From Chaetomium olivaceum (Eukaryota > Ascomycota > Sordariomycetes > Sordariales > Chaetomiaceae), in assembly GCA_039881045.1 (NCBI GenBank), contig JAYWVB010000007.1, positions 310,001-374,000 on the forward strand: DNA of 64,000 nt, in the 5' to 3' direction. Each line of letters starts with the position of its first letter. Within the stretch, counting starts at the first letter, position 1. The notes beneath the pieces were generated by a model. It searched no databases. It had not been told where the DNA came from and was given only the letters and a program-made list of their open reading frames with translations. The translations under genes were made by a program, and so were the position numbers. This document shows, piece by piece, positions 10,441-21,409 of the stretch.

Positions 10441-12921
10441 TCACACACCTCTCTCCGCCCAGCTCTGAATCACGCCCTCGACTGTTGTCTCGTACTCCCT
10501 GAGCACGACCGTGTCGCCCTCGAGGAACGTGTTCGCCTGCACGAAGACCAAAGGCGCAGGCTTCGTCGCCAGTACCGTCTGCCGCCACTCAATGTATTCG
10601 CCCTCTACTTTGGAGAGTTCCTTGTAGTATGTGCGGCAGCCCTCGACGTCGGCCGTGCACCGGAACATGTGCAGTTGCAGGAGCATCCTACCGAGGGCTG
10701 GTTTCCCGTGCGTCGAGATCTTGGATCGGTCGACCCGTACGGTGAGCTTGTGCTCTGGCTTGTCGTGGGTGACGGAGACGCAGCCACCGCCGTGGAGAAG
10801 GAGGCATTTCAGAATGGCGAAGTGGGCCTTTGCGGTGTAGACACAGATGTCAGTCTCTCGAGCATTTTCCATAATTGGTACAATTGGAATGACTGACCTG
10901 GCTATGGGCCTGTCCCCATTTCTGCCGTGAACATGTCAGCACAGCTCAGCTCCAAAACCGCGAAGAAAGAAACCTACTCCTGTGTCAACGTTGAAATTGG
11001 CAAGCCCTCGCAATCCATCCACTCCAAGTTGCTGATACAGATTGTACGTCACTGATGTTAATGTTAACAGGTATCTGCACGCCTCTCTGAGTACGAGGGC
11101 AAACCTACAATTTGCGGCGCTGATATCGGATGCCTCGGTGAAACCAATCAACTCCAGGAGCTCCACGTCATCCATCAGATAGGCCCCAACCAGCTCCGCT
11201 CTGCACTCGTCAAGGGTGGTGGCGAGTTCTTCAAACTGGCCGGTCCATGTCTGGCCAGGTTTGTACCAGGATGAGATGGGCTGTCCTGTGACGGGGTTGA
11301 CGGGGGGGGCGTCGATGTCGAAGTTGTACTTGCCCTCCTCGTTCTCGACCATCATTCGTCCGGTGCCGTGGCCGAGGAGCTCGTGGAGCACGACCCACCA
11401 GTAGTAGGCAGGGAACTTGCACCGCTTGAATTCCTGAGCTTCTGAGGCGTCGATGAAGGGGTACTGTTGGGCTTGGCTTTCCACAGCCATCCTGTTGGCG
11501 ATGATGACGTTCTTGAAGCCCTCTTCCTGCCGGATGTCGTTGTACTATCTTGGATTTATCACCCAAACAAATTGGCGGAGGGTCATATTTGCAGTGGTGA
11601 GACCTACGTTTGGAAGATTGATTCCTGGAAAGATGATACTGGAGCAGTACGCGAGAGCTCCAAGCCCGTTAGTACATAAAGAAGAGCATTTGGGGCTTTG
11701 ACGTACCGTGTATGCTAGAGAAGTCCGGCGGCTCGAACAGATTCTTCTCGAACGGCCCCTTCCCATCGTTCTCTACCGCTCCTGTAGCCCAAGGCAGCCG
11801 ACGAATGAACCTCGCCGAGTGCTCGACTAACCTGGCGAGCAGTGCGGTCTCCTTGTCATCGGCAATGGCCACCAGACCCTCGAACTCGGCTCGGATGCCG
11901 TGGGGGTCGCGGTACGGCTCCACAAAACCAAAAATGTTCTCGACCCTTGGCGCCTTGTCCTGGACCCAGAGGCGCAGCGAGTTACGATACGTGTCCAGGC
12001 TACCGGTCCTAAAACTCTCGATGTAGGCGTGCAAATAGGCTCTCTGTGTATCGTTGGCGGCATACTTGGCGGCCTTAGAGAGCTCCGCGCACACGCGCTC
12101 AAGACTGAAAGAGTGATCCCCGCGCGTCAACGTCACGGTACCTTCCCCGTCGGGAAGACGGAAGCTTTGATTGAGGGCAGTGTGGTCGACGGACGCAAGG
12201 AGCACCTCGAAGTCGACGCCGTTCTCTGCTTTGCGGATTCTCGTGTTCTCGGGAAAGATGGAATTGCGCTCGAGAATCTTGGACACCATCTGAATTTGTT
12301 GTTCGGTGATGCCAGAGCCTAAATAATAGGCACTTTGGGTGATGTCGCTGGGATACCCGAGAGCATAGGGGGGGATGGAGGTGATGAAGGGTGAGATCTT
12401 ATCGAAAAGCTCGGCCATCGTGGGCGACTTGGCGGCGAGATGGCGAAGAAACTCGGCGGTTACATCGGGCACAAACTTCTGGTCGCCAGAGCCCTAGGGA
12501 TGCAAAGATAGACAGGTGAACACAACTTCACGCAGATCAGGATGGGGTGGATACATACAAAATAGTTCCCAACGTTGGACAAGAATGTCGCGGCGTAGGT
12601 CAAGAAGCGGTGGAGCTCCTCGCTGCTAATGTATGAATTGACGAGGGACTCCCAGCCCCCGTAACACGTTCGGTGGAGCTCAAGAATGAAGTCGAATATG
12701 GCTGGGGACTCCGGAGAGACTTGTTCCAAGACAATCCTCGCCCCAAACCAAGTGGCACTTCAGCATGGTCAGCTTGCCTTCACTCACATGCACAACTTGA
12801 GGGCAAGTGATAAACCGGCGTACCGAGCCATGTGGTGCGCATATCGCTTTTCAATCGCTGTCAAGCCGCGAAACTGAGACTCGACGTCCAATCCGAAAAC
12901 TTGGACATTGCGAACTGCCAT
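10441..12921 (-). CDS. DPP3: Dipeptidyl peptidase III (M49 zinc metallopeptidase), eight exons
   Basis: Cytosolic zinc exopeptidase that removes dipeptides from the N termini of short peptides. Exons (minus, 5' to 3'): 12921-12824, 12757-12559, 12493-11707, 11657-11608, 11544-11109, 11051-10978, 10921-10898 and 10827-10441; introns 49-70 nt. The joins total 685 codons (684 aa), the usual size, with no frame break. The M49 signature HELLGH lies in VVLHELLGHGTGRMM, with the second zinc/catalytic motif in LDECRAELVG (EECRAE in the family). Other conserved blocks are SPESPAIFDFILELH near the N terminus, GFKNVIIANRM, and LTYNLYQQLGVDGLRGLANF. One exon is a 24 nt micro-exon encoding KWGQAHSQ. The ATG at 12921 is the first Met and is followed directly by family sequence. 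It ends at WAERGV. Confidence 0.92.
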
Positions 12922-13259
12922 AGTGATTGGCGACGCTAGGATAATAACTCATCCAGGCGTCGAGTGTGGTTTTGATCAGGTGTGTTCACTTGATAGCAGC
13001 AGATTGGTTAGAATAGGTCGGCGTAAAAACGCTCGATTGATTGATAGATAGCTTAGGTACATACATGTACCTAAGGATGGAACAAGAGGGGAGGTGGGCA
13101 ATGTTCGGCGGCAGTGAGGATGACCGAGCGGACCTCGATAAGGGAGCCGATAGCCAATCGTTTAACTCACCAACCACAGCAGGAAGCATCATGCTTGGCA
13201 TGGTAGGTACATGAGGTGAGAGTGTGACGCGGCCGCTATCTTTTGGCCATGTTGACTAT
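12922..13259. other. DPP III promoter side, with a perfect short inverted repeat
   Basis: No gene. It contains the inverted repeat listed separately at 13052-13075. Confidence 0.4.
13052..13075. repeat. Perfect 11 bp inverted repeat
   Basis: CTTAGGTACAT and its exact reverse complement ATGTACCTAAG are separated by two bases. It resembles the TACCTAGGTA-like palindromes seen elsewhere in the intergenic DNA of this window (near 2393, 13280 and 23870). Function unknown. Confidence 0.6.
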
Positions 13260-13500
13260 GCGACCTACCTTAGGCTCCCTAGGTACCTTTATGACGCCCT
13301 ATATTCTTCCGGATGAGGGCGAGATTCATTATACTGATTAGAATGTTTAGGGTGCCTCTGACCCAGCTTCTTCGTTATATTTCAAGTTCTTTGGCTTGCA
13401 GTTCCTCTGCCTCCTCCCGCCGGCCCTAGCTCTAGTACATCGACGCTAAGTAAGCTATGCTTGTTAGTATGTCGGGATAATCGGCCCCGAGCTTCGTCGT
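13260..13500 (-). pseudogene. RIP-damaged relic of a kinesin-light-chain-type TPR array
   Basis: Minus-strand translation from 13500 downward reads TTKLGADYPDILTSIAYLAS, then two stops, GRREEAEELQAKELEI, a stop, and after a frame slip MNLALIRKNIGRHK. This matches the fungal consensus of kinesin-light-chain TPRs (KLGADHPDTLTSMANLAS, QGRWxEAEELQ, MNNLALTWKNQGR), usually the C-terminal repeats of NLR/STAND proteins. The differences are mostly C-to-T or G-to-A: His to Tyr, Thr to Ile, Met to Ile and Gln to stop. This is a dead fragment of about 1.5 repeats. Confidence 0.6.
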
Positions 13501-14420
13501 GCTCGAGGAGCTAGACGCAACCTACACCTCCGTGAAGACGACCGATGACGATGTGGACGGAGCCGGCTCCGAGCGCCTAACCGCGTGCCCGCGCCCGGCG
13601 TCCACGGGGCCCATCGAGCAGCCGGCAGCGGTGGCCGTGCCGCTGTGTGCGAGCACGCGGGAGAGCGCGATGCTCCGGTTCGGACAACTGCTCCGGCACG
13701 AGAGGAGGAGTTGGGTTGGGAATGGGGGTGGGGGTGGGTATGGGAATGTGATTGCCAGCAATAGCCATGCCGGGAATAGTGAGGTTCGTGAGTGTGGTGG
13801 TGGTGAAGGTGATAGTGGATTTATTGATAGTTGGGAAAGAGGCGGGCGTAGCTCGTCGGGGTGGCGGAGGCAAAGCTACGGGCAGGGATATGGCGGGAGG
13901 GTTCTTCGGAGGGATGGGGAGAAGGAACACTAGTTTTGGTTGAATATCCCGCCTACATGGCACGTGTGAAATACGGTTGACGCGAGCAGTTGGCTGGGTG
14001 TCCATGGTGGGCAAGGAGATATCCAAGAGCATGTAGGAATACCGCACCCTTACGTTCAGGGCTGCGACTCACCACCCATTCGAGCACTGGAGCTTAGGCC
14101 AATCTGAACCTTATGCTGTGTAACACGCCTCTGCACTTTTGGCAGTTGAAGACATCAGAGCCGCTCTCAAGGCATTCATTCGTTCCTCTTGGTACTGCAC
14201 ATTGCTGCAGGCTGACTGCAGGGCTTTCAAGCTCTGCCAGAGGATTGGGCATCGATGTCAGGCTCTCCGCTTCTTTATGCCTCTAATTTTCAGCTCCCTC
14301 AATTTCTCCTTTCTCTTTTCCTGTGGTTTCGCACCCACCTGCTTCTCAACCGATTCTCTAACCTTCATCCACAACGGCTTGTCAAAAAACCCCTCTTACC
14401 TGCGTCCTTCTGTGCAGACA
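13501..14420. other. Intergenic and leader region of the ankyrin gene
   Basis: Includes a GGTGGGGGTGGG-type G-rich simple stretch around 13718-13745. Open frames on both strands are composition-driven. The frame of the ankyrin gene is open upstream of its ATG to about 14139, but the residues show no conservation pattern, so I take the start at 14421. Confidence 0.4.
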
Positions 14421-17400
14421 ATGGCAGACATACTTTCCGTCGCCGGATTGGTGACGGGTGTAGTCTCGCTGGGTATACAGGTCTGCGGCGGCATCACATC
14501 GTATCTCGACGCTTTGAAATGCCGCGAGCAAGAATCGCTTCCGCAAGACAGCAGACCGAGTGCCTCGAAACAGCACTGCAAGTGGTCGAAGCGTCACTTC
14601 CCCAACTCCAACAGGAACACCAAGGACCCACGGCTGCGGTACGTGGTTGTCTCGACTCTTGTAGCCAAGAGCTCAAGGCCTTGCGCACTCTGATGGCCGA
14701 GCTCGCCGGCCCTAACCAGGCTCCGTCCGGGGGAGGGAAAATATCCAGGCTTTGAGCAAAAGGTTGATCTATCCATTCAACCAGCCAAAGATCGAGCAGC
14801 TGGAGGTCAGGCTGCGCAACACCAATGCGACGCTCCAGTTGGCTTTGCAGGCCCTCGGAATGTATGCAGGTTTCCAGTCTTTTTGAGTAACCGCAGAGTA
14901 ATTAACAATACACCAGATCTATGTCACGAGCCGGTACGGAGAAGCTGGCCGTGCTCGAATCGACTTCCCGTAGCCTGTTAGCTGGCATCGTAGTCGTTCA
15001 GACAGAGCTCGCAGCAATTGGGACTCCTGTGCGAGAGCTCCATGCCGGTCTCCCTCGGCTCCAGGACATCCCAGCGCAGCTCGATCGAATCGAGACCCTC
15101 CAGACAGAAGCTGCATCGATAAGAACTCCTGTGCGGGAGTTCCACGCCGTCCTTACTCGGTTCCAGGAGATGCAAGAAGCAAAACTCGACCGAATTAGAC
15201 CCTCCTCAACCAGCAGCTTACTATCGGCAACCCAGCCGGTAGTGTCACGCCACAACAGGATGAGCTCAGGACGACTCACAGAGTGGCGACTGGCCGGCTC
15301 CTTGCAAAGCCATCAGCGTTGCGGGAGATATGTGACGTCGCCAGAGCTGGCTCGAGCCTCGAGAGAAACGAAGGAAGATCAGCAACAGGCCATGACAGCG
15401 ACCTGTTCTGGGACAAGGTTGCGTCAATTGCTGGGCGCGCCCTTAAGTGCCGTTGCCGGCCCTGCAGACATATTCGGCGCCACAATTTCGTCTGGAGTTC
15501 GCTAGAGTTTTCCGTCGAGACTGCTGCACCAGAGCATCTGCCCGGGTGTCTGCTCGGTCAGGCGGGAGGCACATATCGAAGCCGAAAACTTAGCCTCAGG
15601 TACATCGGGCTAGGGCGTCTACTAAACTCAGCCATTCAGCTCTCGTTTGGAATAACCAGAGGTGCAGGCGGTTGGAGCATCAGCCCGAGCTTCACTTACT
15701 ACCCTACTGTGGACGCCAAAACCGCACCGGCATTTCGGATTTTGACTTTGTTGAGGGATGCAGTGCGCGTGGTTTACTGGGCAGATGAAGATCCCGAAGC
15801 ACCCGCACGGCTCGAGGAGTGGGTGGCACTAGCATTGGTAAAACTAGTCACATTATTTCAAACTGGCAAGGCGTCTCTTCTCGCTGTCGACTCGCAAAAC
15901 CAATCTTTGGTTCACTATGCCGCTGAAATGGTGAGTCCGAACTTCCCGGCTCATGACCTCTGGACACTGACTCAACCATACATGGCCTCAGTTCCCAGAT
16001 TTGCTACTTGACCGGACAAATCGGTGGGAGAGCGAGTTTGCGCGGGCGGTCACGGCCCTGCTTGAAATCCTTGAATTCATAGTCAGAAACAACGCTCCGG
16101 TAAATACCTGTAGTACTCGGGGAATGTGGGTTCTGACGTGTCCAGCTTCACGCTATCTTACAAAATACCTAGGCTAACGCGTCACTTAGCACACCCCTCT
16201 ATATGCTCACCTTTCTCTCCACCGCCCCTGTGGACTGGATACAGAAGGCATCAAATGTCATTCGCCGGTCAGACCCCGAAGTTGCTCTAGTACCCTCGGA
16301 GGAAACGGTATCATATTGTCTTGGCATATGCTTGTGGGAAATGCAGTCTCCAGACCGCTATGCCAGTACCCTCTTGGATCTCCTCAGAGGTTCCGCGGAA
16401 ATCGCTGAAGGTGGGTCTCTCTATGGCTTAATATAAGGCTGACCGCTTAAATCAGAATTATTCTCGGTGTGGCTAATGTGATATTGTTGTCTCCTTTAGA
16501 GTATAGATGTGGTCCATTGAGTCTAGCGATCCTCGCAAATGACGATGGACAAGTCAAGCGTCTCTTGAACAACTACCCAGCCATCGTAAACGAGCGAAAC
16601 CTTTCAGGCCAAAGTCCTCTGCATCTTGCGGCAGACAAACCTTCATATCTACGTCTCCTGGTGCGGACCGCGGGCAAGGCATTGCTCGAGGCGACAGACA
16701 ATGCGGGCGTTTCCGCATTATACTTCGCCCTTAATCTCAGTGGCTCGGTTTGCCGGGAGAAGACAAGCCGTCGCATGTGCCGCCAATGCGAATGTGCCGA
16801 GTGTTTCCTGATCCTTATTGGCGAAGGCAACTGTGCAGTTCCCGTGCACAGAGACTTACAAGGTTTCCTCCAAGGCGCCTCACAGCGATGCCGGCTGGAG
16901 TATGCACGCGCCCTCAAACTTCGGCGGGACCAACTCAAGCAGCTTGCTCTCGACCACCTACCAGCAGACCAGGCAGCAAAACTAGGATTACACCATGAAG
17001 GCGTCCTTGATTACTTTGCACCGTCTGCTGTCTCGTGTTTGGAGCGGCGAGGTGTTGGCATTCCTGGCGCGCTGTCTATCGGAGAACACCTGCCCTCGGT
17101 TTATCCACTGCTAGACGACCCCTCCGACGCGGACCTTTTCTTTCGACTTGGGTTTCGCGACACGAATATTTGGGGAGATCCATTTTTTTACAGTATGCTG
17201 GACTTTCAAAGCATAGACTACCTGCAATGGCTCGGAGAGTATGGCTCCGAGTCCCTGTTTGACACGAACGGGAATATCTCCGGCACTCCTGCGACATTCG
17301 TTGCAATTGCTAAGGTGGTACACAGCTTTACCTGTCTTGGTGAGCACCCGGAAGGATGGCTTCGTAGACTCAACAGAGCAGCCCTACGTACTGTAATGGC

Positions 17401-18145
17401 CGACAATTGCCAGTGTAAATGTTCACCAGGAGGATGCACCCCGTTCATTTACTCCCTAAAAGTGAGGGATGATTATTTCGCCACGTCTACGCGTCCGCTC
17501 GAACGCATCAATATTACGTCCACAATCCGCGGCTGGGAGACATACATGATGGATTTCGGGGCCGATCTCGAGGCAAAACACCTTCTCGCAGCACTGCGCT
17601 ACTTCACGTTCAAGTGTCTGAATATCCCGCACACTTGTTGTAATCCTCGCGAAGTCCTTACAGGGGGAAGGGTGAGTGAAATGGAGCAAGAGACGGACGA
17701 AGTTGAAGTAGAGCATGCTCATTGCCTTGCGCTGCTGGAAGAACTGCTGGTCGAGTTCGAGCCGGAGCTCATGGCAGCCCTTCAAGATCGTGATCCAGAT
17801 TCTGATCTAGATTCTGATCTAGAGGACACGGACCTGCTGAAATTCTGGCGAGTCACTTGGGTCAATCGCATGACGCAGGTCGTAGAAGGGCTTTGCGGCA
17901 ATGAACTATCTGACGACGAGAGACGGGCAGCTGAGGAAATCGGAGTTGTGTGGGATAGGCTAACCCCGCCTGAAGAGGGACAGCCTGGCAACGTTGTGCC
18001 GTACGGGCCAACCCTGCCTGAAGAGGGACACCTTGACAAGTCTGATCTTAATTCCGACAGGTTTACTAGATGCAAGAGATGTAGGAGGGTACACCAGAAT
18101 ATGGACTACTGGTTTGTTAAGCTGGAGGAGATCGAGGTGGAATAA
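14421..18145 (+). CDS. Large HeLo-like-N / ankyrin-repeat protein, five exons, three frame breaks
   Basis: Exons 14421-14861, 14917-15930, 15992-16125, 16190-16410 and 16500-18145; introns 55-89 nt. The N terminus (MADILSVAGLVTGVVSLGIQ, then a helical region with ARQQTECLETALQVVEASLP) matches the fungal N-terminal domain of STAND proteins (Helo_like_N as I recall it). A linker holds two 34-residue repeats (GTPVRELHAGLPRLQ / RTPVREFHAVLTRFQ). A middle domain (SLEFSVET, SAIQLSFGITRGAGGWSISP, TAPAFRILTLLRDAVRV) is one I recall from large uncharacterised Chaetomiaceae proteins. Ankyrin repeats follow (TPLYMLTFLS, GQSPLHLAADKP). No NACHT or NB-ARC P-loop is present. Single missing bases are inferred near 14530, 14727-14737 (G run) and 15194-15198; with all three the exons sum to exactly 1153 codons (1152 aa). 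Probably a non-self-recognition or stress sensor, by analogy only. Confidence 0.75.
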
Positions 18146-18344
18146 AACCAAGACGGTATATTGGGGATCGACTCTGGCCCGTGGTGGAATGCTTTCGGCT
18201 TCGGCTAAATAAGGTAGGGGAGATTCCCTTCCTTTTGGGGTAGATCGGGGGGTTCGATTCAATCTAGCCGCGCGGCGGGCTGAAGTAATTCCGTACATCT
18301 CACCCTCGCGCTTTGGCATTAGTCTCGGGCACTTTTACCTGTGC

Positions 18345-19000
18345 CGGTTGTCATGTCCCGCTGGGTCCTGGAAGATTACCACCATGACACACTTGAGCAC
18401 CGCATTTCCAAGCGGCCATTCCTCAAACTTCGCAACAGGGGCTTTGACATTCTCCTTTTCCGGGGTAGATCTAGGCGGAGACGGCGGGTCGGGGTTGTTG
18501 CGCTGACTTCGAAGGCGCTTTAACTGCCGAGTCGATCTTTGAGCTTGCTACGGTCGGGAGCCGGGGCAATGTAGATGTGTCTACCTCCTAGCTACCGTTT
18601 TATGGAATATTGAAGGGTTAAAGCGCCTATCCTACGACGCTTGCGTGGTTGGACGTTGTTATCCTAGCCATGATCTGTGATGTTGTTTTCGACAACGCGG
18701 TCGTCCTCTTTAGAATCGGTATGTCCAACAATAATGGGCTGAAGGCCGATCCGGTCTTGACTGGCGGACGGCTGTATGGGTGGGTCAGCATCGGCTAGCC
18801 CATAATCGTTAGTGCTCTCATCGTCCGACAACCTCAGCATGCTCCCCCGACTCTCCTGTGCCTGTGGCCGTCCCGATAGGGCTACCGAGGTTGGCGAGGG
18901 ATGGTCCGTCCAATATGAAAGTGATGGCCGCCGCGGGAATGTGGTTGAAGGTAATGAGAGCGGTTGCCGGGTCGAGAATGAACGAAGAATAAACCGAAAG
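18345..19000 (-). pseudogene. Decayed copy of a repeated fungal gene, coding-like relic
   Basis: Minus-strand translation in three frames gives coding-looking segments in order: ITFILDGPSLANLGSPIG, LSDDESTNDYGLADADPPIQ, DRIGLQPIIVGHTDSKEDD then RVVENNITDHG, a stop, DNNVQPRKRRR (a basic, nuclear-signal-like stretch), then TPEKENVKAPVAKFEEWPLG followed by NAVLKCVMVVIFQDPAGHDN. The last part resembles a FEEWPLxNAVLK motif I recall from a repetitive gene family of Sordariales. Internal stops (for example CAG to TAG) and frame slips show it is dead. The family function is unknown to me. Confidence 0.45.
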
Positions 19001-19930
19001 ACCAGTGGAAGGGGGAGTCAGTCGGATTAAATAGCCATAGGAGCCGGACAGGCTGCACGTGCTGGTGTGGACATCGGAGATGGGTTTTTCCAGGAGCTGG
19101 CGGGATTGCCTGAGTTGACGAACCGAAGCGCCGCCTCAAGCAGTTTGCCTGGCTAATCTATTAGTGAGACGGATGCATGCTTCCTGATTTCGGGGACGTC
19201 GGAGTACCCTGAGAACCGCTTGGCCCGAGAAATGATCCGATCCCCTTTTTAGATTGAGCAAACTGAGTACCTTAAACGACGCCTTCTTTTTACGTCAGTA
19301 CCTAGCCGATCAGGTATATAGCCCTACTCTGAGAGGCCAAAATACCCTGGCTAGGCGCCATCTTGGTGGCCGCTTGATAGATGAATTCTTCCTTGCTCAG
19401 ACCTAGTAACCCTATCAGAGGCGAAAAGGAGGTGACAATACAGGCTGCCTTGCTTTGTACGTACTTAGGGGTCGAGAAGAGACGGTCATTACGTGGCTCT
19501 ACCCCCTCTTCCAATATCTCGATCTTAGTGCTGTGTCTCTGGGTGCATGTCACCATTCTGCAATGAACTCAAATTTCGTGAGCCGCTTGCCTAGGGTGGT
19601 TAGAGGCGGTTTTAACACAACTGAGTTTCAAACAGCGGGCTCCTAATTGGTAGTGAGGGATGTTGATCGCGGCTCTGGTTGGCCGGGGCGTAGTGCGCTT
19701 TCAACGGAGTACCTACATATACATCTAACGTTGGAAGGTCTGTGCGAGATCCGATCAAGATCGGTCTAACCCGATAGGTTCCCCACTTAGATGGGACTTT
19801 ACATACCTATATAGGTAAAGAACAATACGCGGTCAGATTAGTAAGGTACCTGTAGCTGCTGGTCGGGGTCTCACAGCAGCGAGGACGCGCCTAGGTGGCT
19901 CTTTGATATGTACATACAATACATATACAC
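19001..19930. other. Gene-poor, A+T-richer stretch
   Basis: No supported coding sequence. Several short TACCTA/TAGGTA motifs occur (19298-19318, 19710-19725, 19803-19816, 19843-19852). Probably old repeat DNA. Confidence 0.4.
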
Positions 19931-20365
19931 AGGCGGCACACTAAATGCACCGTGACACGTCATATCACACTCTTATCGCATTTTCCCCCTCTTTCATCGT
20001 CGATCCTGACAATCTAGCTTCAGCGTTAGCTGCTGGCTAGAAGTAATTAGGCTTAGTGGTGTTCCTCGGCACAGCTGAGCTCGGCTGGCTAGAGACGGCA
20101 CCTTGGTAGAGTGGACAATATTCGTACATCCTCTGGAGCTTGAGACGCGGCTCTGGCGGGGGTCCAAGCTTGGGCGCTTGAGTTTATTGGACAACCGCTG
20201 CCGGCTCGCGCTGCATGATTCCCAATATATCAGTCCCACAACCCAATAGGGCGGTGGCACGCAACCTGTAAAAGTTGCTTCTCCTTCTCTCCGATGCTCT
20301 GGTCATTCAGGGCGAGCCATATGCAGACTCCTGCAGATGCACATGCATGCGATCGTTAACAGATC
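19931..20365 (+). repeat. Dispersed repeat, copy 1
   Basis: Aligns by eye along its length with 24970-25395 in the same orientation. Shared landmarks: GACACGTCATA, TTTCCCCCTCT, CGGCTAGA/TGGCTAGA followed by GTAATTAG, CAGAGCTGAGCTCGGCT, GACGCGGCTC, GCATGATTCCCA, CTCCTTCTCTCCGATGCT, GAGCCATATGCA and GCGATCGTTA. Most differences are C/T or A/G, as expected after RIP. No open reading frame, terminal repeat or RNA polymerase III box is evident, so the class is unknown. Confidence 0.65.
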
Positions 20366-20890
20366 GGAGCCATCAGATGGCGGGGAGAAAGAAGCACAGC
20401 AGAAAGAGCTAGGCATGGAGATGAGTAGATTCCAGCCATTGCCACCGGGTGGTCAGTTAGTCATGGTGGCTCTCAAAGGCACGACGCTTGTAACTTGATT
20501 GGAAGCGCTTGTTACTATAGATGATGCGGGGAGTTCCGGAACATTACCGTATGGTGGATGTTGAGCAGAACATCTTGGAGACGGTTCTCTTTTCCGATCT
20601 GCGGCTTTGCGCCAGGCAAGTGGTGTCGTAGGTAGTCTGGTGGTCGTGGGGTATATGGGCAAGCACTGTGGTCCCACGCATCCCCGAACGAAAACCGGCC
20701 TTCGTTTTGGGACCCCCAACAGGTGGTTAAGATAGGTAAGATCGCAGTCACGCAGGTAACTCAGTATAGTAGCACCGAGCGAATAGTATAATGTCCTGTC
20801 ATCGGAACCACCGCTGAACTAGAGACTAAACCGCGCGACGGTCCACTCTCTCTATCCAGTCGAGACTGACATCATACCGAGGCCCAACCT
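20366..20890. other. Intergenic, no gene seen
   Basis: Downstream of gene A of the small-protein array. Open frames here have no resemblance to the array family. Confidence 0.4.
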
Positions 20891-21409
20891 CTAGAACCAC
20901 CCTTCCCCAGCCTTGAGCAGCCCATCATCAACCAACTTCCGCAGCTGCTCCTGGATACGAATTATCGTCATCCCCACGTCCGCCATTGGGTCCTCCCCGC
21001 CGAGCTCAACCTTGTGCGTCACGACATCGGGCAGCGCGCGCTCGGCGCTGTCCCGGATGGCAAAGATGGCTTGGGGGTCGACATCCGAGACGATGACTAT
21101 GGCACGCGGCTCTCGGCGCTCGTCCGCAGAAACCACCATGTTGGTGCCGACCCCGCACGCGTGCGGCATTCCGGCCCCCGGGCCCGCGTAGCAGTTGGGG
21201 AGTTCGTGTAGCGCAGCTTCGACACTGAGGCAAACGTGTACCACTATGTTATTGTCATCCAGTTTGCGTTAGATGCTGTAAGGTATTTCTCGGTAGGGAA
21301 GGGGTTGTATGCTGTGCGTACCCTGAAAGTGGGGAAGAAGTGCCTGTTGGATGGCTCTGGCAAAGTCCTCGTCGGGTTCGACGAGAGCAATAGGGATTGG
21401 GGTGAACAT
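20891..21409 (-). CDS. Small-protein array, member A (unknown family, receiver-like N terminus)
   Basis: Exon 1 is 21409-21322 and exon 2 is 21243-20891, with a 78 nt GTACGC..TAG intron in phase 1; 146 aa, frame intact. The N terminus IPIALVEPDEDFARAIQQAL followed by VVHVCLSVEAALHELP looks like strand-helix-strand-helix. Then GVGTNMVV, the motif EPRAIVIVS, and a helical C terminus IIRIQEQLRKLVDDG. Members B (22972) and C (24310) share the same exon structure, the same intron position and phase, and the pattern P(I/V)A..V, LLP, VV.V, G(S/T)N, PRAI. No signal peptide or membrane segment. I recall unnamed fungal homologs but no characterised function. Confidence 0.75.

Noticed and set aside
12758..12823. 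A 30 nt intron in the first DPP III coding segment (GTGAGT donor)
   Set aside because: Too short for a fungal intron; the 66 nt intron with GTACGC donor and CTGAC branch restores MARATWFGARI, as expected for DPP III.
16100..16189. GTAAAT donor at 16100 for the third intron of the ankyrin gene
   Set aside because: It puts the next exon out of frame; the GTGGGT donor at 16126 gives APVNTCSTRGITPLYMLTF, a normal ankyrin join.
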